Positions 52,244 through 59,553 of a stretch of DNA of 64,000 bases are shown here, in pieces. The notes below the pieces were generated by a model. The model was given only the letters and a program-made list of their open reading frames with translations. It was not told the DNA's origin and did not search any database. Location of the stretch: assembly GCF_022814725.1 (NCBI RefSeq), contig NZ_CP093442.1, forward strand, positions 124,001 to 188,000, written 5' to 3'. The number at the start of each line of letters is the position of its first letter. Position 1 is the stretch's first letter. A program made the position numbers and the translations under genes. Source of the stretch: Bdellovibrio reynosensis. GTDB taxonomy: Bacteria; Bdellovibrionota; Bdellovibrionia; Bdellovibrionales; Bdellovibrionaceae.

Positions 52244-55200
52244 TTAAACTGTCTGCTGCCAGATGAGCTCATTAATTTCATGTAGTATATCTTCGATTTT
52301 TCCATCAAAAATTTTGTTTGCTCTAGCAAGGCCACCATCAATTTTGAAGGCACCTTTATCTAGGGATTCCAAGTCAACCACATATTCTTTTTCTAATTGT
52401 TGTTTGATTCGATCAATCCATTTAATTTGCACAGGTGTAAAGTTGTGCGTGGATTTAATTACCACAATAGCTTTATCAAGTCGCTCTTGAAATGGGATTA
52501 ATGCGTCGCCAATTGCTTCGCGACGAACAAATCCGATAAGACTTGCCGCAATTTCACGAGTAGATTTTAGCTTTTCTTTGTAGGCTTTTTCCAAAGTTGC
52601 TTCTTTATATCCTTGATTATCCAAGATTAGCTTTAATTCTCGCAGCTCAGCTTTTGTTAAATCTCGTGGACGAGTAGCAATAATAATCAAAGCTTGAACT
52701 TTGTTGACGTTATCTTTGATGAATTTGCTAAAACCTTCAATGTAATCTTCTGGTCTTCCGGTTTCACCAAATCCTTGCTCAACACCGATAAGTTGATCAT
52801 CGTGTTCTGAAATAATCATTTTCTTTTTGTCTTGCTGAAGTTTATCAAGCCACTTTGCCAGCTGTTCAAAACGCAAGTCCCAATCCTGTTGGGTGAGGCT
52901 TCGAGTTTTCATTTTTTCGACATATTCTTCGGGATCAAGGCCACCAGTAAGTTGTCTAAACTCAGCTTCCGCTTCGCCCTTGATTCGACGTTTGCGAGCA
53001 TTAAGTTTTGCTACGATCTGCTCGATGATGTGATCTTTAACCTCGGACTTTTTATTATTTTTAAGTTCCTTAGCTAGTTCTTCTAACGTGATGCTTGGAT
53101 TTGGAGTTACGGGCTTCATAGCCGAATATGGTTGTAAGGCATCATATAAGCCAACTGCATCATAAATTTTAAAGAAGTCTTTTTGGATTTTTTCACAAAG
53201 CCTTGTCGCGCGGCCTATCATTTGATCATACAAGATACGGCTTTTCACTTGGCGTAAGAAAACGATATTACAAATTTCAGGGACGTCAATACCGGTAGTC
53301 AGAAGATCTACAGTTGTCACAATGGAAGGAAAATTTTCATTTTTAAACAATCTTATTTTTTCAAGAGGCTTATCTACGCTTGCAGTTATTTTTGTAATTG
53401 CATTGCGATCAATGTCACCATATTTGGCTTTAAAGGCATCGTTTAAAAGTCTTACAACCATATCCGCATGGTCATCTCTAGCGCAAAAAATCAAAGTCTT
53501 TTCATTAGAATCCCACTCGATATGGTTCACGAGTTCTTCGCAGACTGTTTTATTAAAATTTTCAGTTATGACATTCGTATTAAAGTCTTCAACTTCTAAA
53601 GCCAGCTCGTCTGGGGTTTGCTCAAGTTGAATTTTAGAGGTGGTGGGATCATAGACTTTAATGTCTTCGTTCTTTTTCCACTTCATACCTTCTTCGCTGA
53701 GTTTCGTTTTGATTTTGTATGGCTCTTGGTGATCAACCAAGTAGCCATCAATTACAGCTTCACGATAGCTATAGGTAAAGACAGGCTTACCAAAAATTTC
53801 TGTTGTATGAAGTGCGGGGGTAGCAGTTAAACCGATTTTTACTGCATCAAAATACTCAACCACTCGACGATACTTCGAAATATAGTCTTCCTCATTGCGG
53901 TATTGAAATTCTTCGCCGCTAAGTTGTTTGTCTAAAGTGTAACCTCTGTGACATTCGTCGATGACGATGCAGTCGTATTGATCAATAGGGATCATTGGCT
54001 CTTCGACAGATGGGTACAAAATACGTTTAATCAATGCTTGTACAGTGGCGAAGTGAACTTTAGTTGCTGTGTCCGGCTTAATTTCATCAAGACCTTTTAT
54101 GTCGTAGATGTCACTGAAGGTTTTGTTATTTTCAATCTTCATTTCCTTAAAGCTGTCTTCTGCTTGTCCACCAAGTGAGGTACGATCCACTAGAAATAAA
54201 ATTCTATTAAAACGTTCGGATTTTATTAGACGATAGGTAAGTCCAATACAAGTTCTCGTCTTTCCAGTGCCCGTTGCCATGGCGACCAGGATTTCACGTT
54301 TGCCTTTTGCTATCGTATCTTCAACTTTAGTGATCGCGTTTTTTTGATAGTCACGAAGAGGCAGATAATCAGTTGATTCATCCTTTAGTTTTTGAATGGC
54401 CTTACTTTCATCTTTTTGACTAAGTGACAACAAACCTTCCGGGGAAGGCCATGCTACTAATGGACGAGGAAGATTTGCGTTGAGTCTTGCATCTAAAAAC
54501 CAAATACCGCTTTTTTCTTTTAATTGTTCGATATAAGGTCTGCCATTTGTAGAATATAAAAACGGAACTGAATACTTTTCCCATTGGCCCAACAGCTCAA
54601 ACTCGTCAGAAGTTTTAATTCCTTTCGAGTATCGTTCAGACTGAGAAAGGTCGCTCTTAACGTCTTTGGCTTTCTTCTTTGCTTCGACAACGCCTACGAA
54701 TTTCAATCCACAGAATAGGGCATAGTCGGCATTCCCGTTTTCGGTCGGCCATTCCGCAATGGCTATGTTTTTATTTTTCTGAGGACGTGTTCCTTTACTG
54801 TATCGCAGGGAGGCTGTATCAACTTCCCAGCCTGCATCACGGAGTTGTTCATCGATTAGTAGTCGAGTTTCTTTTTCATCAAGCTGAAGGTCGTCACTGG
54901 CCTTCTTCAAAGACAAAATGGCTGCTTTTTGAGTGGCAGATTGAGCTTCGTTATTGGCTTCAATAATTCTGAGTTTTTCGTGTAGAGCTTTAATCTCTTT
55001 TTCTAAATCGGTAGCACGATCTTTTTCAGCTTTTAAAATATCTACTGCAACTTTGGCGGTAGGCTGTGGTGTTTTATATTCAGCTGTAAATGTTTTATCG
55101 GTTGAAAAAGTGCGATGAAAAATTATGGCAAGATGGTGTGCCATTTTTAAGTGTGACAAAGCATCGGAACTGGAACCATGTACTGTGTGGGCAGCTTTGT

Positions 55201-55468
55201 TGCCAGTTTTTCTGATGCTGTGAAATAAATCAAGAGCTTGCTGGCCATAGATGCCGCGATTTCTAAATAGATTCAGCAAATCAACTTGTTTGTCTTGTTG
55301 CCATTCGGGCACGCCAACTTGGGCGGCGGTGTATTTTGCCAGAATCTCTGCGAACTGACGAATTTTAAAAAGGGCAGTATTTGGATCGGAGTGAACATAT
55401 TCTTCCGCACGACTGAATAGCTCAACGAGAATCGAGTCATAAATTTTTAAGAATTGAACATTAGACAT
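52244..55468 (-). CDS. hsdR: type I restriction enzyme endonuclease/translocase subunit
   Basis: 1074 aa from ATG 55468, which has AAGG 9 nt upstream; ATG 55477 would put that site against the start codon. N-terminal DUF4145-like helical domain ('FKIRQFAEILAKYTAAQ'), then the nuclease core 'ADYALFCGLKFVGVVEAKKK' (PD-ExK type, about residue 250-265), Walker A 'MATGTGKTRT' (~400), Walker B 'IDECHRGY' (~503), helicase motif VI 'DQMIGRATR' (~748), and a long C-terminal helical domain. This is the type I R-subunit plan in which translocation precedes cleavage. Confidence 0.95.
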   Translation of the reverse strand: MSNVQFLKIYDSILVELFSRAEEYVHSDPNTALFKIRQFAEILAKYTAAQVGVPEWQQDKQVDLLNLFRNRGIYGQQALDLFHSIRKTGNKAAHTVHGSSSDALSHLKMAHHLAIIFHRTFSTDKTFTAEYKTPQPTAKVAVDILKAEKDRATDLEKEIKALHEKLRIIEANNEAQSATQKAAILSLKKASDDLQLDEKETRLLIDEQLRDAGWEVDTASLRYSKGTRPQKNKNIAIAEWPTENGNADYALFCGLKFVGVVEAKKKAKDVKSDLSQSERYSKGIKTSDEFELLGQWEKYSVPFLYSTNGRPYIEQLKEKSGIWFLDARLNANLPRPLVAWPSPEGLLSLSQKDESKAIQKLKDESTDYLPLRDYQKNAITKVEDTIAKGKREILVAMATGTGKTRTCIGLTYRLIKSERFNRILFLVDRTSLGGQAEDSFKEMKIENNKTFSDIYDIKGLDEIKPDTATKVHFATVQALIKRILYPSVEEPMIPIDQYDCIVIDECHRGYTLDKQLSGEEFQYRNEEDYISKYRRVVEYFDAVKIGLTATPALHTTEIFGKPVFTYSYREAVIDGYLVDHQEPYKIKTKLSEEGMKWKKNEDIKVYDPTTSKIQLEQTPDELALEVEDFNTNVITENFNKTVCEELVNHIEWDSNEKTLIFCARDDHADMVVRLLNDAFKAKYGDIDRNAITKITASVDKPLEKIRLFKNENFPSIVTTVDLLTTGIDVPEICNIVFLRQVKSRILYDQMIGRATRLCEKIQKDFFKIYDAVGLYDALQPYSAMKPVTPNPSITLEELAKELKNNKKSEVKDHIIEQIVAKLNARKRRIKGEAEAEFRQLTGGLDPEEYVEKMKTRSLTQQDWDLRFEQLAKWLDKLQQDKKKMIISEHDDQLIGVEQGFGETGRPEDYIEGFSKFIKDNVNKVQALIIIATRPRDLTKAELRELKLILDNQGYKEATLEKAYKEKLKSTREIAASLIGFVRREAIGDALIPFQERLDKAIVVIKSTHNFTPVQIKWIDRIKQQLEKEYVVDLESLDKGAFKIDGGLARANKIFDGKIEDILHEINELIWQQTV

Positions 55469-55644
55469 ACGAGCCATCCTTAGATCGTTTTTAACACTGT
55501 GAATTCAGTATTTTATGATAAAAAACGGCCTGCCAATCAGCAAGCCTCTTAATACAAACTTTTATTTATACGCGGCGAGACATTTTTATCTGCGGCGTCA
55601 GCTGCATGCTTAAATCAATGATATTTTCATTTTGAAAAAATCAA

Positions 55645-56161
55645 CTATCTATTCGGGCATTTTCCAGTCATTAGCTCCTCCAAAAATCTTTTTAAAGGGC
55701 TCTGGAGATCTTCCATCACTGAGTTGAATTCAGATGCCATTTTGAAGGATTCTGGTGCATCACTCGACTTTGTCATAGATTGAATTTGATGGGCCAAAAT
55801 ACTGAATCTTCTGCGTATGTATTGGGAATTTTCTAATTGCTTCAACAAATTTTAAAGAAGTGTCTTCATATTTTCCAAAAACTTCGATGTTGGCGAAAAG
55901 TTCAATGTAGATTTTAGAGCAAAGCAAAATCTTAACTAAATTTGCGGCATCATCTGATTCTTTTTCCGATTTTGTAATTGCACGGAACACAGCGCTATCT
56001 TCTGCTAAACTAAAGGCATCGCGAAGCGCAGTTACAAAGTCCTGGTTGATTTTTTTAAAGTCCAACTGTTTTGGTGGATCATGCGCTAATTTATTCCAAT
56101 AAGTAATAAGTTCCGAGTCGGTGGTACAGGTACGCCTCTCACTACCAAATTTGTCTTTCAA
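55645..56161 (-). pseudogene. frameshifted gene at the right edge of the island
   Basis: Two overlapping frames read as one protein of about 165 residues if one A is added to a run of A near 55849-55853: upstream part '...KYEDTSLK', then '(N)LLKQLENSQYIRRRFSILAHQ...KCPNR'. The upstream frame has no internal ATG and runs through the tRNA-like att sequence to a TTG at 56161, so the true start was probably lost at the island boundary. Helical, charged; no family recognised. A sequencing error could mimic the frameshift. Confidence 0.5.
56117..56152 (+). repeat. tRNA-Met 3' remnant, candidate right attachment site
   Basis: Matches the T arm, acceptor and CCA of the intact tRNA (GTCGGCGG... to ...CTACCAAATTT) at all but about five of 36 positions; the last 20, CGCCTCTCACTACCAAATTT, are identical. 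This is the usual trace of integration at a tRNA 3' end. Confidence 0.75.
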
Positions 56162-56271
56162 GATGCGTTCTGAAAGAAGTTTCTCCAGAAATGAGTCTCT
56201 GAGAGAAATACCAAACCGGCAGCGATGCGGGTTTTTTTTTGCCCAAAACCCGTCACTAGAGGTTTCTACTT
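56153..56271 (+). ncRNA. structured leader RNA of the 95-codon gene, copy 2
   Basis: Same hairpins as copy 1 (TCTTTCA / TGAAAGA at 56154-56177, then TTTCTC / GAGAAA). The terminator stem is weakened by a T-to-G change (CCGGC / GCGGG), while the competing CGGGTTTT / AAAACCCG stem is kept. Confidence 0.45.
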
Positions 56272-56559
56272 ATGCAAGCGATTAAATCTGAAGCAAAAAA
56301 GCTAATTAAAGATCATCTTGAAGAATTAAATGCAGCAGCCGACGAACTAGGTGGAGTATTCATCACTGGTGTAGTCTGTGCTGTTGCTGTGATTGGTGCT
56401 GAAAATTCTAAGAAGAGGATTATTTTTAAAAGTAGTTTTGTTAGCGACAGTGTAAATCAACTTCTTGATGCGAAAGTGTTGGTTCAGGATCTTCTTGAGG
56501 AAGAGGGGATTGAGGCTATCTCGGAGCATGATTTTAATATTGCTATTGGGGCCGTGTAG
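56272..56559 (+). CDS. 95-aa protein of unknown function, cassette copy 2
   Basis: Intact copy of the gene at 44989; seven residue differences (T22A, D35V, G36C, K49R, T54S, Q68K, V94A). About 17 of 288 bases differ, with roughly half silent, which suggests it is still under some constraint. Same upstream leader and start context. Confidence 0.75.
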   Translation: MQAIKSEAKKLIKDHLEELNAAADELGGVFITGVVCAVAVIGAENSKKRIIFKSSFVSDSVNQLLDAKVLVQDLLEEEGIEAISEHDFNIAIGAV

Positions 56560-56632
56560 TCTCAGCGGAGTAAAGTAAAGAAACCATGTTTTGTAGGCGA
56601 TAGTTCAAATCGAGCCTTCCCTAAATTTTTAA
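56556..56632 (+). pseudogene. possible second decayed tRNA-Met
   Basis: GTAG-CTCAGC, CCAT at the anticodon place, GTAGG, AGTTCAA and a closing CCCTAAATTTTT occur in tRNA order right after the stop codon of copy 2. By-eye identity is only about 60-65% with gaps. The position matches the decayed tRNA after copy 1. Confidence 0.35.
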
Positions 56633-56861
56633 AAAATAAAACAGGCACCCTTAGGCGTCTAAATTGCATCAATCCTTCAAATGTTCGAGGCGTTTGGATC
56701 GAAGTCGAGTTATTAATCGCTATTTCGTCTTTTATTTAAAGCACGCAAATTCCTATCCTATTACAAAGAGGCAGATGCAAAGGACGTTAAAGTTAAAATT
56801 GTCTATAAAGAAATATTGTTTATTAACCGAACTGTTTAAAAAATTAAAAAGGCAGCGGTGA
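56633..56861. other. 229-nt AT-rich gap
   Basis: No gene, terminator or clear promoter seen. It joins the cassette to the two-gene HEPN-like/DUF4238 module. Confidence 0.5.
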
Positions 56862-58223
56862 ATGAGCTCAAAAAAAATAGATCCGGCGATCAAGACTATT
56901 CTGCACCCTAAAAAGTATGGAGTCTGGTGTTTAAGTGTAGAGTTCGAGGGTGATGATCTTAAAAAACTCAATGACGTGTTGGGCAGTGGCGATCGATACT
57001 ACCTCTACTATTCAGGAAAAGTAGCGCACTCTATTCGAAATAGATATGGATCGCCGAATGATATGGGTACTGATGGGCCACCGACTCGATTTATCGGTCT
57101 TTTGTCGCTGTTCAATACACTATTGAAGACCGGAAAAAAGGATTTTTCAGAACTGTTTGTTTTTGAATCGTCGAGAGAAGAGCGTGCACGTTTCGGAAGG
57201 TATAGTTATTTTCATCATTTAATGCAGAGCGGTCCTAAGTCGACAGCTAAGAGAAAAAATGAATTTTTAAAAGCTGCTGGCGAGTTTAGAAAATCATTTA
57301 CACAGGTGCGGCTTTCGTTAGTTCCCGATAATAGCTCAAAATTGGATTTTTTTGATATGGGCAATGGTGCTTATATGCAAATCTCAGAAGAGCAAAACGG
57401 AACATTTAAGTTCTGCGCCTTTGACATTGATGTATTGCAAAAAGTTGAGCGGATATTTAACTCGTTCAATAGTTTGCGACCCAAAAGAGTCGATAAATAC
57501 AAAATATTTAGCCCTGACGATAGTTTGATGGAAATGTTTTTTCCTGTTCTAGATTCAATGCCGGGATCACTATCTACTGATAAAAAAACTTTAAGAAATT
57601 TCAATCAGATCACTTCAGAAATAAGAGAGAATCGATTTGTTCATTCAATAAGAGTAACTGGGATTGCTGTTGAAGAATTAATGGTAGAAATCTTTGAATC
57701 ATTTTTTAGGGAAAAGGCGCCAGAAATTCCGCTAGGGAGCTTAATGGGCGAGTTTAGTAAACGGTTGGGAAAAGATGGCGAAAGGAAAAACAGCCGCATA
57801 AAATCTTATATCAATGAGCTTGATAACATTTTGGAAATCGAGAAAGGAAAAAAAGATGTGAATAACAGTGTTGTCCATATCGGTTTTACCTTAAAAAGTT
57901 TAGCGAATGAAATCGAAAAATCATTTGAAAATATTAAAACACAGGTTGGCGATAACAAATCAAATAGGATCATACTTTTTCCGAGCAATATAAATCATGC
58001 TCTAAATGAGTTTTTACCACTCAGAAATCGGGTTTCTCATCGTGTCGATAGAGCAGTAGCGGTTTCCACGATTGGGTATGTCGACGCAATTATTGCTCTA
58101 AGATGTCTCTTCATGCTTTCCCACTGGTGGGAAAACGAGAGAAAATTGCTTAATTATTCTTCAGACGCGCAGACCTTACTGAATGAGACATGCAAAAGAT
58201 CTTCTGTTGAAGTTGATACGTAA
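56862..58223 (+). CDS. unknown protein with HEPN-like C-terminal domain
   Basis: 453 aa, no signal peptide. The N-terminal ~230 residues match nothing I know ('KYGVWCLSVEFEGDD', 'DMGTDGPPTRFIGLLSL'). The C-terminal ~200 residues are helical and contain 'LPLRNRVSH' (about residues 385-393), an R-X4-H motif of the HEPN ribonuclease superfamily, in a helix followed by a second amphipathic helix ending 'FMLSHWW'. HEPN proteins often act as RNA-cutting effectors in defence or toxin systems. Placed next to a defence island; 44 nt before the DUF4238 gene on the same strand. Function is inference. Confidence 0.7.
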   Translation: MSSKKIDPAIKTILHPKKYGVWCLSVEFEGDDLKKLNDVLGSGDRYYLYYSGKVAHSIRNRYGSPNDMGTDGPPTRFIGLLSLFNTLLKTGKKDFSELFVFESSREERARFGRYSYFHHLMQSGPKSTAKRKNEFLKAAGEFRKSFTQVRLSLVPDNSSKLDFFDMGNGAYMQISEEQNGTFKFCAFDIDVLQKVERIFNSFNSLRPKRVDKYKIFSPDDSLMEMFFPVLDSMPGSLSTDKKTLRNFNQITSEIRENRFVHSIRVTGIAVEELMVEIFESFFREKAPEIPLGSLMGEFSKRLGKDGERKNSRIKSYINELDNILEIEKGKKDVNNSVVHIGFTLKSLANEIEKSFENIKTQVGDNKSNRIILFPSNINHALNEFLPLRNRVSHRVDRAVAVSTIGYVDAIIALRCLFMLSHWWENERKLLNYSSDAQTLLNETCKRSSVEVDT

Positions 58224-58267
58224 CTAAGTGGTTCTACTGCAGACAATTTGCGCTGAAGGGGGCTCAA

Positions 58268-59323
58268 TTGACAGGTAAGAAAAAGCAGCATTACGTGCCG
58301 CAGTTTTATCTAAAGAATTTCGGTAAAGGTAACGGAATTTTTGTTTTCGATAAACAATCCAAAATAGTCTATGGATCTAACGTATCAGATGTCGCGCAGG
58401 AGCGATACTTCTATGCGATTCCGAACGAAAGAGGTGAGTCTGGTGGGAAACACAGCAATCTAGAACTAATTAACTCCGTAGAAGATTATTTGTCGGAAAT
58501 AGATCATCGAAGCAACCGTGCAATTGCCAGTCTTCTGCGGAATATTGAATCTTCTCGTGTTATCTCGAGGTCGGGCTTTCCCACTTATTCACTATCTGAA
58601 AATGACCGTATCAACTTGTCCGTCTTCATTGTGTTTCAAGATTTACGAACTAGAGAGTTTCGCGAAAAAATTGCCCAAATGGAATATTTTTTCACAAAGA
58701 CAATTATGAAGAGAGTCATTGAATTTAAGCATCCCGACAAGAAGAAATATTTGGAAAAGATGGATATTTACATACATGAATATCGAGAAATACTCCGTCA
58801 TTTAAGTTTGATAACCGACCATGGTTTTATAAATAAGCTAGTTAATTTTGCTCTCAGCAAGCACTGGGTTATTGGTTATAATCAAACTGAAATTCCATTG
58901 ATTACTTCTGATCATCCAGTCGTGATGCGAAGCCATAATGACCATCCTTGGTTAAGGTCAGCAGCTTGGGGTGTTCCGAAAACCGAAATTTTAATTCCAT
59001 TAAGTCCGAAAGTAAGTTTGATGTTGATGTGTAAAAGTTTTTTTAATGATTCACACGGGAGCGTTTTAGCTGAACAACATACAGAAAATAGAGTAGTTCC
59101 GTTAAACAAGGATAATATCATCTACAATAATCACCTGCAGATTACGGGTTCCTATCAAAGACTATTTTCAAATACTGACGAGTTTTATTTAGCTGAAGAT
59201 ATTTTAGCGGAAGAGCCTAAATATTCTAATCCCAACAGAAAAAGGGTGGTCGCATCAGAAAAATCTAATCTTCCATCCAATTGGGCAGTACGCCATAAGA
59301 TTAACGGCAACGAAATTCCGTAG
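58268..59323 (+). CDS. DUF4238 protein
   Basis: 351 aa from TTG 58268, preceded by AAGGGGG. The N-terminus 'KKQHYVPQFYLKNFG' (residues 4-18) is the DUF4238 hallmark, and 'PLITSDHPVVMRS' and 'ILIPLSPKVSLMLMC' in the C-terminal half are also family-like. Biochemical function unknown; the conserved His/Asp pattern could be a nuclease-type site. Likely co-transcribed with the HEPN-like gene, so the pair may work together. Confidence 0.82.
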   Translation: MTGKKKQHYVPQFYLKNFGKGNGIFVFDKQSKIVYGSNVSDVAQERYFYAIPNERGESGGKHSNLELINSVEDYLSEIDHRSNRAIASLLRNIESSRVISRSGFPTYSLSENDRINLSVFIVFQDLRTREFREKIAQMEYFFTKTIMKRVIEFKHPDKKKYLEKMDIYIHEYREILRHLSLITDHGFINKLVNFALSKHWVIGYNQTEIPLITSDHPVVMRSHNDHPWLRSAAWGVPKTEILIPLSPKVSLMLMCKSFFNDSHGSVLAEQHTENRVVPLNKDNIIYNNHLQITGSYQRLFSNTDEFYLAEDILAEEPKYSNPNRKRVVASEKSNLPSNWAVRHKINGNEIP

Positions 59324-59337
59324 ATTGGTGATTATAG

Positions 59338-59458
59338 CACTTCGAGTTGTCGGTCAATTTGATGGAGGTCTTGGCATAAGCTTCCTATTTTATGGGAACC
59401 TCGTGCACAACAGCCCATCGGCATGCTGGGAGCTAGGGTAACTACAGTCTGTCATCAA
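59338..59458 (+). pseudogene. decayed C-terminal fragment of a TonB-dependent receptor
   Basis: Aligns to the end of the receptor gene at 63033-63160. Shared blocks include TGTCGGTCAATT, GGTCTTGG, GTGCACAACAGCCCA and AACTACAGTCTGTCAT, in the same order and at nearly the same spacing. Translation would give 'VGQFDGGLGIS..VHNSPS..' but frames are broken. No 5' part of the gene remains. Confidence 0.75.
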
Positions 59459-59507
59459 TCGGCGTTCCTCATAAAATTTATACCCCACTGTTCCGCGCCT
59501 TGCCGCA

Positions 59508-59553
59508 ATGCATCCCCCTCGATTTGTGCTCTAGTTACCAAGCGGGGGATGTA
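59508..59553 (+). promoter_or_regulatory. upstream ORF overlapping an RBS-hiding hairpin
   Basis: Arms TGCATCCCCC (59509-59518) and GGGGGATGTA (59544-59553) pair over 10 bp with one G-T; the 3' arm holds the GGGGGA ribosome-binding site and touches the ATG at 59554. An eight-codon ORF (ATG 59508 to TAG 59534, peptide MHPPRFVL) overlaps the 5' arm, so a ribosome on it would open the stem. Confidence 0.5.

Larger units (their letters stand above)
45277..56152. mobile_element. tRNA-associated defence island (Gabija-type plus type I RM)
   Basis: Bounded left by a decayed tRNA-Met copy and right by a tRNA-Met 3' remnant, and flanked by the duplicated cassette. It carries six defence-related genes on the minus strand and no integrase. 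Probably an old integrative element now immobile, or one mobilised in trans. Confidence 0.65.
56153..56559 (+). repeat. direct repeat flanking the defence island, right copy
   Basis: Partner of 44869-45276. The segment holding the two tRNA-downstream hairpins of the left copy (about 64 bp) is absent here. Confidence 0.9.

Noticed and set aside
45277-56152. Integrase or transposase of the island
   Set aside because: No tyrosine or serine recombinase motif was found in any frame of credible length; only the attachment traces remain.
59461-59553. SAM or SAH riboswitch before the PLP enzyme
   Set aside because: Conserved riboswitch core sequences were not recognised; the hairpin with upstream ORF explains the region better.
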